Of a stretch of 64,000 nucleotides of DNA, positions 50,084-58,852 are shown piece after piece. Source of the DNA: DAOMNN01 sp050486545 (lineage in GTDB: Bacteria; Pseudomonadota; Gammaproteobacteria; Burkholderiales; Rhodocyclaceae); assembly GCA_050486545.1 (NCBI GenBank), contig JBJHDM010000010.1, positions 1-64,000 on the forward strand, read 5' to 3'. Position 1 is the first letter of the stretch. Each line of letters opens with the position of its first letter. The notes beneath the pieces were generated by a model. It worked only from the letters and a program-made list of their open reading frames with translations. It made no database searches and was not told the DNA's origin. A program made the position numbers and the translations under genes.

Positions 50084-51088
50084 TCATGCATCGGCCGTCC
50101 GCACCTGCCGGACCGCAGCGTGTCGTGCAACGTCTTCCTGCCTGCCCTCGGTCGGATCGAAGGCCTGCGGAAACCAGCATTCCGCGATGACCTCGTGCAG
50201 CCCCGCGATCTCCTGCTGCAACCGGTCCATGAAGTGGTGCAGGCGGTCGTCGGCGATGAGCTCGTCGACGTCGGCATCGAGCACGTGGCGAAGGGCCTGG
50301 GTCACGACCCGCATCGGGATTTCGTTGTGGGGCAGGGCCGCGAGCGCATTCTCCGAATGGGTCAGCGCATGGGCGACCGAGCGCGGGAACGGGACGTCCT
50401 GCAACAAGAAGCGCACGACGTCTACCCCGTTGATGCGCCGCCGGACGTGCTGGCGATACATCTGGAAGCCGCTCTGCGAGCGCAGCACGTTGGTCCACAG
50501 CAGTCCTTCGTAGGGCTCGGGATCTTTGCGGCGCTCGAGCAGGCGGATTGCCCCGACATCGATCTGGCGCGTGGCCATGTCAGCCCGTTCGAGGTTGCGG
50601 CCCAGGCGAATGAAATCGTAGGCCGCGTCGTGACTCATGCACCCGGCCATGAGGCCCGTCAACATCTGGCAGCGTTGCACGATCTCGGACAGGAACTCGT
50701 GACGACCGCGCTTGTTGATGCCGGCGTCCTGGTTGTCGCGGGCGAAGAGGTAGAGTTCGTTGACGATCTCCCAGGCCTCGGTCGGCACGAGGTCGCGGGT
50801 CGTACGCACGTTCTCGCGCGCCGACCGCAGCGAACTGAAGACCGAACTCGGGTTGTGGGGATCGGCGACGAGAAACTTGACGCAGTTGCGCTCGTCCTCG
50901 CGCTGGTAGCGCTCGTCGAACAGTCCATCCATGCCGGTCACGGCGACCAGGCCCTTCCACGAGAGCTCGACCGTCCGGGGCATGTCCAGCGCCAGGGTGT
51001 GGAACGCGATGGTCATGCGTGCGGTGTTCTCGGCGCGTTCGATGTAGCGCGCCATCCAGTACAGGCGTTCGGCCACTCTCGAGAGCAC
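50084..51088 (-). CDS. Alpha-E domain protein
   Basis: A 334-residue all-helical alpha-E protein, opening with MLSRVAERLYWMARYIERAENTARM, the family signature. The rest is helix-rich, including FIRLGRNLERADMATRQIDVGA. Alpha-E proteins always accompany circularly permuted ATP-grasp enzymes and probably act as partner or carrier in amide-bond synthesis. The start codon is one base past the stop of the ATP-grasp gene, implying tight coupling. Confidence 0.92.
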   Translation of the reverse strand: MLSRVAERLYWMARYIERAENTARMTIAFHTLALDMPRTVELSWKGLVAVTGMDGLFDERYQREDERNCVKFLVADPHNPSSVFSSLRSARENVRTTRDLVPTEAWEIVNELYLFARDNQDAGINKRGRHEFLSEIVQRCQMLTGLMAGCMSHDAAYDFIRLGRNLERADMATRQIDVGAIRLLERRKDPEPYEGLLWTNVLRSQSGFQMYRQHVRRRINGVDVVRFLLQDVPFPRSVAHALTHSENALAALPHNEIPMRVVTQALRHVLDADVDELIADDRLHHFMDRLQQEIAGLHEVIAECWFPQAFDPTEGRQEDVARHAAVRQVRTADA

Positions 51089-51089
51089 G

Positions 51090-52538
51090 TCAATCCTCCT
51101 CGTCCACGATCCAGGTGTCCTTGCTGCCGCCGCCCTGGGACGAATTGACGACCAGCGACCCCTTCTTCATCGCCACCCGGGTGAGACCGCCGGCGGTGAC
51201 ATCGGTGCGCACGCCCTGCAGCACGAACGGGCGCAGGTCGAGGTGGCGGGGCTCCAGGCCGTCGTCGCACAGCGTCGGCGCGACCGACAGGCGCAGCGTC
51301 GGCTGGGCGATGTAGTTGCGCGGGTCCTTTTCGATCCATTGCGCGAACTCGGTGCGCTGCTTGCGGGTTGAGTGAGGGCCGACGAGCATGCCGTAACCGC
51401 CGGACTCGTTGGCCGGCTTCACGACGAGTTCGTCCAGGTGGGCAAGCACGTGCGCGCGTTCCTTCGGATCGACGCAGCGCCAGGTGGGCACATTGGGCAG
51501 GACGGGATCCTCGTCGAGGTAATAGCGGATCATCTCGGGCACGAAGGTGTACAGGACCTTGTCGTCGGCGACCCCCGAACCCGGTGCGTTGGCGATGCCG
51601 ACCTTGCCGTTGCGCCAGGCGCGCATCATGCCGGGCACACCGAGCATGGAGTCCGGCCGGAACGCCTCGGGGTCCATGAAGTCGTCGTCGATCCGGCGAT
51701 AGATCACGTCCACGCGCTCCAGCCCGCCGATCGTGCGCATGTATACGCAGTCGTCCTCCCCGACGACGAGGTCGGCACCTTCGACGAGTTGGGCTCCCAT
51801 GCGCTGGGCGAGAAAGGAGTGCTCGAAGTAGGCGGAGTTGAAGATGCCCGGGGTGAGCACGGCGATCTGCGGATAGTCCTGCGGTCGCGGTGAGATCGAC
51901 GCGAGCATGTCGAAGAGCTGTGCGGTGTACTCGTCCACGGGCAGGATGCTAGAACTCTCGAACAGCTCGGGGAAGACCCGCTTGGTGACCTGGCGGTTCT
52001 CCAGCATGTAGGAGACGCCGGAAGGCACGCGCAGGTTGTCCTCGAGGACGTAGATCGTGCCGTCGCCGTCGCGCACCAGATCAGAGCCGCAGATGTGCGC
52101 CCACACTCCGAGCGGCGGCGTGAAGCCGCTGCACTGCGCGCGAAAGTTCTTCGATTGTGCGAGCACGCACTCGGGCACGACCTTGTCGCGGACGATGCGC
52201 TGGGCGTTGTAGACGTCGTCGATGAACAGGTTCAGCGCGGTCAGGCGCTGGGCCAGCCCGGCCTCGACGTGCTGCCATTCGCGGCGGGGAATGACGCGCG
52301 GGATGATGTCGAACGGCCACGCACGGTCGATGTTCTCGCCCTCGCTGTAGACCGTGAAGCTGATGCCCATCTCGACGATCGCCAGTTCGGCCGCCTGTTT
52401 GCGCGCGCGCAGTTCGTCGTCGTCGAGTTGCGCGAGATGGTCGGTCAGCCGTCTTGCGGCCGTGCGCGACTTGCCGCGGCACGCGATGAGTTCGTCGTAG
52501 AACGGGGCGGGATCGTAGGTTTTCCAGTCGATCGACAT
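51090..52538 (-). CDS. Circularly permuted type-2 ATP-grasp protein
   Basis: A 482-residue stand-alone member of the family (COG2308). It shows MGISFTVYSEGENIDRAWPFDIIPR, DNLRVPSGVSYMLENR (an ATP-grasp strand-loop), VVKPANESGGYGMLVGP and SSQGGGSKDTWIVDEED at the C-terminus. Predicted ATP-dependent carboxylate-amine ligase. First gene of the amidoligase operon: ATP-grasp, alpha-E, zinc peptidase, DUF2126, ATP-grasp/alpha-E fusion, transglutaminase. ATG 52538 fits the family start; the frame is open for 45 more codons upstream without similarity. Confidence 0.92.
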   Translation of the reverse strand: MSIDWKTYDPAPFYDELIACRGKSRTAARRLTDHLAQLDDDELRARKQAAELAIVEMGISFTVYSEGENIDRAWPFDIIPRVIPRREWQHVEAGLAQRLTALNLFIDDVYNAQRIVRDKVVPECVLAQSKNFRAQCSGFTPPLGVWAHICGSDLVRDGDGTIYVLEDNLRVPSGVSYMLENRQVTKRVFPELFESSSILPVDEYTAQLFDMLASISPRPQDYPQIAVLTPGIFNSAYFEHSFLAQRMGAQLVEGADLVVGEDDCVYMRTIGGLERVDVIYRRIDDDFMDPEAFRPDSMLGVPGMMRAWRNGKVGIANAPGSGVADDKVLYTFVPEMIRYYLDEDPVLPNVPTWRCVDPKERAHVLAHLDELVVKPANESGGYGMLVGPHSTRKQRTEFAQWIEKDPRNYIAQPTLRLSVAPTLCDDGLEPRHLDLRPFVLQGVRTDVTAGGLTRVAMKKGSLVVNSSQGGGSKDTWIVDEED

Positions 52539-52722
52539 GCTGGCGGGTCCGGTGGCGAAGGCAGTGTCGGGATGGACGAAGCAAGTCGCACGCCAGCGCG
52601 GAAGCGGTCTTCGTGCCCGCCCGCCGGCTTGTTGTTGCCCTGCCTCACGGATGCGCCGGCCCCGCGCCGGCACGCTTTCGGTGCACGGTCGCGGCGCTGC
52701 GCACAGTGTTGGGGAGAGCCCG

Positions 52723-53196
52723 TCAGCCCGGCGGGATGTTCGCGCTGCGAAACGCGTTGGCCACGGCCTGCATGATGCCGCGCTCCACCCCTGATTGCGT
52801 GAGCGTCACCTCGCGATTGCAGCCCGGGCAGACGTACAGCGGCATCTTCACGTCGACTCCGATCGGATCGGCATCCGGAACGGTAAGGTCCGCGTGAGCG
52901 CTGGCGGTCGAAGTGGCTTCGTCCGGTAGTTCCTGGCCGCATTCCGGGCAGTGCTGATGCTTGCGGAAGAATCCCTTCTCGACAGCGGGCGGTGGTGTGA
53001 TCAGTTCGTCGGAGGTCATCAGGCTCTCGATGAACTTCATCGGAAAATCCGGGGTGAGAAAGCGCTTGTGGCCGTTCGCGCAGTCGTAGGCGGTCAGGCC
53101 CTCGATCGCCACCTGGACGCCGCCATCCTCGCCCTCCAGATGCCCGAAACGCGTGATCGACGCGTCGGCGCTGCATTGTCGACATACATGGGTCAT
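52723..53196 (-). CDS. Zinc-ribbon protein of unknown function
   Basis: A 157-residue protein with three Cys pairs (CRQC at 5-8, CPEC at about 84-87, CPGC at about 123-126) and a CANGHKRF segment, so it probably binds two zinc ions. The middle (LTPDFPMKFIESLMTSDELITPPP) and C-terminal (VTLTQSGVERGIMQAVANAFRSANIPPG) parts look folded. A good RBS (AGGAGAG) precedes the ATG. It lies 184 bp upstream of the amidoligase operon on the same strand and might belong to it, but no family is recognised. Confidence 0.7.
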   Translation of the reverse strand: MTHVCRQCSADASITRFGHLEGEDGGVQVAIEGLTAYDCANGHKRFLTPDFPMKFIESLMTSDELITPPPAVEKGFFRKHQHCPECGQELPDEATSTASAHADLTVPDADPIGVDVKMPLYVCPGCNREVTLTQSGVERGIMQAVANAFRSANIPPG

Positions 53197-53241
53197 CGGT
53201 CTTCTCTCCTCTTGGCTGTTGTTCCTCCTTGTACGAAAGCC

Positions 53242-53259
53242 GGTGCGTGAGAACGCACC
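53242..53259 (-). promoter_or_regulatory. Leader hairpin upstream of the zinc-ribbon gene
   Basis: GGTGCGT-GAGA-ACGCACC is a perfect 7-bp stem with a 4-base loop. It lies 46 bp upstream of the minus-strand zinc-ribbon start, within the divergent region shared with the formate dehydrogenase operon. It is probably in the mRNA leader; function unknown. Confidence 0.35.
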
Positions 53260-53401
53260 CCCGCCTTTAACCATAGTCCACCCGATCGGTCCGGACCATT
53301 CTGGTGACCGAGAGGCGTCAGCTGGCGCTGCGTTGCCCGATTTGTCCTCGCCGGCCGCCTGTGTGATCATCGATCGGAGTCGTGACGGGAGTCAGCGCAG
53401 C

Positions 53402-55120
53402 ATGAGCCGCGAAGACACGAACATCGGGAAACGGAAGACACGGGCACAGCCGCGGGGGCGTCAGCCCGAGCCCGGGGCGCTCGAAGCGGTCGATGCGTTG
53501 CTGGCGGGGGTCCTTGGGCGGGATCGGCTGATCGAGCATCTTCACGCCTTGCAGGACCGCTTCGGTCATCTGTCGACCGGACATCTGCGTGCGCTGGCCG
53601 AGCGCATGAACCTGCCGATGGCGGAAGTGTTCGAGACCGCCAGCTTCTATGCCCATTTCGATCTCGTTCGCGACGGAGAGGCGCCGCCCGCGTCCGTGAC
53701 CGTTCGCGTGTGCGACTCCCTGCCGTGCCAGCTTGCAGGTGCGCGGGTGCTGCACGAAGCGCTCGCTGCCGGGCTCGATTCGGCCCGGGTGCGGGTGCTG
53801 CGGGCGCCGTGCATGGGGCGGTGCGATGCGGCGCCGGTCGTCGCGGTCGGGCGCCGGCACGTCGGCGCGGCGGATCTCGAGGGCGTTCGGCAGGTGCTCG
53901 ACGCCGGGACGCTGGAACCCGAATCCATGGCCTGGCCGCGCCTGGCCGAGTATCTCGAAGAAGGCGGATACGAACTGCTCAAGGCCTTTCGTCGCGGCGA
54001 AGTCACGTTCGAACAACTCGTCGATCTGCTCGAACGGGCCGGCCTGCGCGGACTGGGCGGCGCGGGGTTCCCGACCTTTCGCAAGTGGCAGGCCGTGAGG
54101 GCCGAACCGGCCCCGCGCTACGTCGTCATCAACGCCGACGAAGGCGAACCAGGGACCTTCAAGGATCGCCACGTCCTCGATCAATCGCCGCATCGTTTCC
54201 TGGAAGGCGCGCTCGTCAGCGCGTGGGCCGTCGATGCGACGGCGCTCTACGTCTATCTGCGCGACGAATACCCCGGCCTGTATCGCGTGCTGGGCGAGGC
54301 GATCGCCGAAATCGAGGCCGAAGGCATCGCCGCGCCCGGCTACATCGTCCTGCGCCGAGGAGCGGGGGCGTACATCTGCGGCGAGGAGTCGGCGTTGATC
54401 GAGTCGCTCGAGGGCAAGCCCGGCAAGCCGCGCCATCGTCCGCCCTACGTCGCGCAGTGCGGCCTGTTCGGGCGCCCGACGCTGGTCAGCAATGTCGAGA
54501 CCGTGGCCTGGATTCCGCTGATTTTCCGACGAGGTGCCGATGGGTTTGCGGGCCAGGGCCGGCACGGGCGCCGGGGGCTGCGCCATTTCTCGGTCTCGGG
54601 CCGGGTGAAGCGGCCGGGCGTGTATCTGGCGCCCGCCGGGATCACCTGTCGCGAGCTGATCGACGAGTACTGTGGCGGCATGCAGGAGGGCCACGTGCTG
54701 CTCGCCTATCTGCCCGGAGGGGCGTCGGGCGGGATCCTGCCGGCGTCGCTCGCGGATGTACCGCTGGACTTCGACACCTTGCAGGCGCATGGCGGCTTCA
54801 TCGGCTCGGCGGCGGTCATCGTCGTCTCGGACCGGGATGACCTGCGGGCGGTCGCGACCAACCTGATGGCCTTCTTTGCCGACGAGTCCTGCGGGCAGTG
54901 CACGCCCTGCCGGGTCGGGACCGAGAAGATGCTCGCGCTGCTGGAACGGGACGCGTGGGATGCGGACGTTCTGCGGCGGCTCGCCCAGGTGATGCAGGAC
55001 GCCTCGATCTGCGGGCTGGGGCAGGCCGCTCCGAATCCGGTGCTGGGTCTGCTGCGGTACTTCCGCGATCCGCTGGCGAAGCAGGGAATCGTGCTTCGCG
55101 AGGCGGGAGGTGCGGAATGA
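53402..55120 (+). CDS. fdsB: Formate dehydrogenase diaphorase subunit (NuoE-NuoF fusion)
   Basis: A 572-residue fusion of the FdsG/NuoE and FdsB/NuoF modules. The N-terminal part holds four [2Fe-2S] cysteines (104, 109, 137, 141). The C-terminal part has the NADH/FMN site (GAGAYICGEESALIESLEGKPGKPR) and the [4Fe-4S] motif SCGQCTPCRVG near residues 496-504. It passes electrons from formate oxidation to NAD+. Residues 1-25 are a basic, non-conserved extension; the ATG at 53402 is preferred over the far-upstream open frame. Its stop overlaps the start of the catalytic subunit (ATGA). Confidence 0.9.
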   Translation: MSREDTNIGKRKTRAQPRGRQPEPGALEAVDALLAGVLGRDRLIEHLHALQDRFGHLSTGHLRALAERMNLPMAEVFETASFYAHFDLVRDGEAPPASVTVRVCDSLPCQLAGARVLHEALAAGLDSARVRVLRAPCMGRCDAAPVVAVGRRHVGAADLEGVRQVLDAGTLEPESMAWPRLAEYLEEGGYELLKAFRRGEVTFEQLVDLLERAGLRGLGGAGFPTFRKWQAVRAEPAPRYVVINADEGEPGTFKDRHVLDQSPHRFLEGALVSAWAVDATALYVYLRDEYPGLYRVLGEAIAEIEAEGIAAPGYIVLRRGAGAYICGEESALIESLEGKPGKPRHRPPYVAQCGLFGRPTLVSNVETVAWIPLIFRRGADGFAGQGRHGRRGLRHFSVSGRVKRPGVYLAPAGITCRELIDEYCGGMQEGHVLLAYLPGGASGGILPASLADVPLDFDTLQAHGGFIGSAAVIVVSDRDDLRAVATNLMAFFADESCGQCTPCRVGTEKMLALLERDAWDADVLRRLAQVMQDASICGLGQAAPNPVLGLLRYFRDPLAKQGIVLREAGGAE

Positions 55121-57942
55121 GCGCACGGACCGAAGCCGCCGCCCTGTCGACCCCGTTCGAGCTGACGCTGGACGGGCGGTCGGTAACGGCGTTCCCCGGC
55201 GAGACGCTTTGGCAGGTCGCCCGGCGGGCAGGCGAGACCATCCCGCATCTGTGTCACCGTGATGCGCCCGGATACCGCAGCGACGGCAACTGCCGGGCCT
55301 GCATGGTCGAGATCGAAGGCGAGCGCGTGCTCGCGGCGAGTTGCATCCGCCCGGCCGCTCCGGGCATGGTCGTGAAGAGCGCCACTTCCGAGCGTGCGAA
55401 GGGGGCTCGCGAAGCCGTACTGGAGCTGCTGCTCGCGGATCAGCCCGGTCGCGAACAGGGTCCGGACCGCTCCAGCCATTTCTGGAAAACGGTGGAGCGG
55501 GCGGGGCTCGACGCTGCGGCCGTGCGGGAGCGGCTGCCGGCGAGACGGTCGGATGCGCCGCGGCCCGATGCGTCGCATCCGGCGATGCACGTCGACCTCG
55601 GCGCATGCATCGCGTGCAACCTGTGCGTGCGGGCCTGCCGCGAAGTGCAGGTCAACGACGTGATCGGACTCGCGCATCGCGGCGCCGAGACGAAGGTCGT
55701 GTTCGATTTCGACGACCCGATGGGGGCGAGCACCTGTGTGGCGTGCGGCGAGTGCGTGCAGGCCTGTCCGACCGGCGCGCTGATGCCGGCGACCCTGGTC
55801 GATGGCGAGGGCCGCGGCGACTCGGCCGCCGTCGACCGGGTGGTCGATTCCGTCTGTCCCTACTGCGGCGTCGGCTGCCAGCTGAGCTACCACGTCCGCG
55901 ACGACCGGATCGTCTCTGTCTCGGGGCGCGACGGGCCCGCCAACGAGAACCGCCTGTGCGTGAAGGGGCGCTTCGGCTTCGACTATCCGACCCATCCGGC
56001 GCGGCTGACGCGGCCGCTGGTCCGGCGCGAGGGGGTGGCCAAGTGCATCGATCCGGCGTTCGATCCGGCCCGTCCGCTCACGCATTTTCGTGAGGCCAGC
56101 TGGGACGAGGCCCTGGATCTGGCGGCCGGCGGGCTCAGGGCCTTGCGCGATGCCCACGGGCCGGATGCGCTGGCCGGGTTCGGCAGCGCCAAGTGTTCCA
56201 ACGAAGAGGCGTGGCTGTTCCAGAAGCTCGTGCGTACGGGCTTCGGATCGAACCATGTCGATCACTGCACGCGGCTGTGTCATGCGAGTTCAGTCGCGGC
56301 GCTGATCGAATGCATCGGCACGGGGGCGGTGACGGCCTCGTTCATGCAGGCGGGCAACGCCGACGTCGTGTTCCTGATCGGCTGCAATCCGGCCGTCAAC
56401 CATCCGGTCGCGGCCACCTATTTCAAGCAGGCCGCGAAAAGCGGCACGAAGCTCGTCGTCCTGGACCCGCGCGGGCAGGTACTGGGCCGCTACGCCCATC
56501 GCATGGTCCGTTTCCATCCGGGTAGCGACGTGTCGCTGCTCAATGCGATGCTCCACGTGATCGTCAGCGAAGGCTTGTACGCCGACGCCTACATCGCGGT
56601 CCACACGGAGGGGTTCGAAGCGCTCGCCGCACACGTCGCCGACATGACGCCTGAGGCCTTGTCGCCCGTCTGTGGTGTTTCCCCCGACGAGATCCGTGAG
56701 CTCGCCCGCCTCTACGCGGGCGCCGAACGCGCGATGATCTTCTGGGGTATGGGCATCTCGCAGCACACCCACGGGACCGACAATGCGCGTTGCCTGATCT
56801 CGCTGGCGCTCGCCTGCGGCCAAATCGGGCGGCCGGGCACCGGCCTGCATCCGCTGCGCGGGCAGAACAACGTGCAGGGCGCCTCCGATGCCGGCCTGAT
56901 CCCGATGGTCCTTCCCGACTACCAGCCGGTTGCCGACGCGCAGGTGCGCGCGGCCTTCGAGGCGCTGTGGGGGGGTACCCTGCCGGCGCGTCCCGGGCTC
57001 ACGGTGGTGGAAGTCATGGACGCCATCACGCAAGGGCAGGTCCGCGGCATGTATATCCTCGGCGAGAACCCGGCGATGTCCGATCCGGACCTGGATCACG
57101 CGCGTGCGGCACTGGCCCGGCTCGAGCATCTGGTGGTGCAGGACCTGTTCGTCACCGAGACCGCGCAGTTCGCCGACGTGATCCTGCCCGCATCGGCCTG
57201 GCCAGAGAAGGACGGGACGGTGACCAATACCAACCGCCAGGTTCAACTGGGCCGTGCCGCCGTGCCGCTGCCGGGCGAGGCGAAGCCGGACTGGTGGATC
57301 GTCCAGGAGATCGCGCGCCGCTTCGGCCTGCGCTGGGATTACCGCCATCCCCGCGAGGTCTTCGCGGAGATGAAGCGCGGCATGCGCTCGCTTGACCACA
57401 TCAGTTGGGAACGCCTGGAGCGCGAGGGCTCGGTCACCTATCCGTGCCCCTCCGACGACGCCCCGGGTGCCGACGTCGTCTGCAGCGACGGGTTTCCGAC
57501 CCGGAACGGGCGGGCGCGCTTTTCGCCGACACGCCCGCTGCCGCCCGACGAACCGGTCGACGACGACTATCCGGTGGTCCTCACAACGGGGCGCCAGCTC
57601 GAACACTGGCACACCGGTGCGATGACGCGGCGCACGCGGGTGCTCGACGATCTCGAGCCCGAAGCGGTCGCGATGCTCGCCCCGGGCGAACTCGACCGGC
57701 TCGGACTGCTGCCGGGCGAGGCGCTCACGATCACCACGCGCCGCGGCCGCATCACGCTTCGCGCACGCGTCGATCCGCGAATGCCCGAGGGCATGGTGTT
57801 CGTGCCGTTCTGCTATGCGGAAGCGGCCGCGAACCTGCTCACCAACCCGGCACTCGACCCCTTCGGCAAGATTCCGGAGTTCAAGTACGCGGCATGCCGG
57901 CTGAGTCGGACGCCTTCCGGAGCGACGTCGGCCGACGGGTAG
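55117..57942 (+). CDS. fdsA: NAD-dependent formate dehydrogenase catalytic subunit
   Basis: A 941-residue molybdenum/tungsten-bis-MGD enzyme. It has an N-terminal [2Fe-2S] domain (HLCHRDAPGYRSDGNCRAC, about 44-62), a histidine/cysteine-rich region, and two [4Fe-4S] motifs (CIACNLCVRACREVQ and CVACGECVQACPTGA). A further [4Fe-4S] motif is CPYCGVGCQLSYH, followed by the MGD-binding domains. Active-site Cys388-His389 (TRLCHASS) is the cysteine (not selenocysteine) form. The GRQLEHWHTGAMTRRT and EFKYAACRL segments are typical. Only this and the diaphorase subunit are present; the sulfurtransferase FdhD/FdsC and FdsD are not adjacent. The last 130 bp overlap the convergent MBL gene. Confidence 0.93.
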   Translation: MSARTEAAALSTPFELTLDGRSVTAFPGETLWQVARRAGETIPHLCHRDAPGYRSDGNCRACMVEIEGERVLAASCIRPAAPGMVVKSATSERAKGAREAVLELLLADQPGREQGPDRSSHFWKTVERAGLDAAAVRERLPARRSDAPRPDASHPAMHVDLGACIACNLCVRACREVQVNDVIGLAHRGAETKVVFDFDDPMGASTCVACGECVQACPTGALMPATLVDGEGRGDSAAVDRVVDSVCPYCGVGCQLSYHVRDDRIVSVSGRDGPANENRLCVKGRFGFDYPTHPARLTRPLVRREGVAKCIDPAFDPARPLTHFREASWDEALDLAAGGLRALRDAHGPDALAGFGSAKCSNEEAWLFQKLVRTGFGSNHVDHCTRLCHASSVAALIECIGTGAVTASFMQAGNADVVFLIGCNPAVNHPVAATYFKQAAKSGTKLVVLDPRGQVLGRYAHRMVRFHPGSDVSLLNAMLHVIVSEGLYADAYIAVHTEGFEALAAHVADMTPEALSPVCGVSPDEIRELARLYAGAERAMIFWGMGISQHTHGTDNARCLISLALACGQIGRPGTGLHPLRGQNNVQGASDAGLIPMVLPDYQPVADAQVRAAFEALWGGTLPARPGLTVVEVMDAITQGQVRGMYILGENPAMSDPDLDHARAALARLEHLVVQDLFVTETAQFADVILPASAWPEKDGTVTNTNRQVQLGRAAVPLPGEAKPDWWIVQEIARRFGLRWDYRHPREVFAEMKRGMRSLDHISWERLEREGSVTYPCPSDDAPGADVVCSDGFPTRNGRARFSPTRPLPPDEPVDDDYPVVLTTGRQLEHWHTGAMTRRTRVLDDLEPEAVAMLAPGELDRLGLLPGEALTITTRRGRITLRARVDPRMPEGMVFVPFCYAEAAANLLTNPALDPFGKIPEFKYAACRLSRTPSGATSADG

Positions 57943-58748
57943 CCAGCCGCCTCGCGCGTCAGTTCCTCGATGTGTTCGAGGGGGGTGACGGCCTGAGCCG
58001 AAGCCGTCGCTGCCGCGCAGGCGTGCGCGACGTGGTCCAGCAACGCGCCGGTCATGCCGCGTGCCGCCGGCAGGTGGGCCGACAGGATCACGGTGGGATC
58101 GGCTCGGCCGATTGCGTCCAGCACCCGTCCCATCGCGTTTCGATCGACCAGGCCCAGCCAAGGGGCGTCGATCGCCGTCCAGGCGGCGATGCCTTCGCGA
58201 AGCGTTCCGGTTTCGATCTCGCGCGCATCGTTTGCCGGGGCGGGCAGCAGGGCGCCGAACGCATCGGCGGCGAACAGCGTACGTGTGCGCGTATCGAAGA
58301 AGCCGGTCGTCTCCGGCGCGTCGTAATAGGGCGGACGCAGCGGTACGAGCTCCCGGTCTCCGGCGTCGAGTCGGGCGGCCGGATCGAGCAGGCGTACGCG
58401 GGCGGTCGGCAACCCCGACAAGCTCATCTTCGCCATTCCCAGGAAGTTCGTGACGATCTCGGCCTGCGGTGCCCGTTCGAGGACCGCTTCGAGGTTGCCG
58501 ACGTGGTCCGCATCGAGATGGCTGAGCCAGATCCAGCGCAACTCGCGCGGATCGATCAGCGTCTCCAGGGCGGCCAGGAAGTCGTTGCGCAGGGCCGCGA
58601 TGCCGGTGTCGACGAGCACGGGCTGGCGCCCGCGGATCAGGAAGGCGTTGATCGCGATGATGCCGAGATCGGCCACGGGCATGAAGGATGCGATCTCATG
58701 CGTGTCCGCGGCGACTTCACGGGTGCCGGTGAGGGTGGGGGATTCCAT
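57813..58748 (-). CDS. MBL-fold metallo-hydrolase
   Basis: A 311-residue metallo-beta-lactamase-fold protein. Metal motif HLDADH is at 77-82 (LSHLDADHVGN), followed by LFAADAFGALL and LSAHLPAARG. It resembles flavodiiron/ODP-like and quorum-lactonase-like MBL proteins without a clear match. ATG 58748 follows GGAG at a good distance; the ATG at 58784 is poorer. Its last 43 codons are antisense to the conserved C-terminus of the formate dehydrogenase gene, an unusually long overlap. It is divergent from a TetR gene that probably controls it. Confidence 0.83.
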   Translation of the reverse strand: MESPTLTGTREVAADTHEIASFMPVADLGIIAINAFLIRGRQPVLVDTGIAALRNDFLAALETLIDPRELRWIWLSHLDADHVGNLEAVLERAPQAEIVTNFLGMAKMSLSGLPTARVRLLDPAARLDAGDRELVPLRPPYYDAPETTGFFDTRTRTLFAADAFGALLPAPANDAREIETGTLREGIAAWTAIDAPWLGLVDRNAMGRVLDAIGRADPTVILSAHLPAARGMTGALLDHVAHACAAATASAQAVTPLEHIEELTREAAGYPSADVAPEGVRLSRHAAYLNSGILPKGSSAGLVSRFAAASA

Positions 58749-58781
58749 GTCGTTCTCCGCTGTAGGGTTATATTCGTTGAA

Positions 58782-58799
58782 CACTGCTGTTTAGCAATG
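58782..58799. promoter_or_regulatory. Candidate TetR operator between MBL and TetR genes
   Basis: CACTGCT-GTTT-AGCAATG is an inverted repeat with one mismatch in seven, lying in the short AT-rich divergent region just upstream of the MBL start. TTGTCA and TATATG further right could be promoter elements for the TetR gene. Confidence 0.4.
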
Positions 58800-58852
58800 T
58801 GAGCGAACTCTAGTCCCGTACGACATGCTTGTCAATAAATGAATGAACATAT

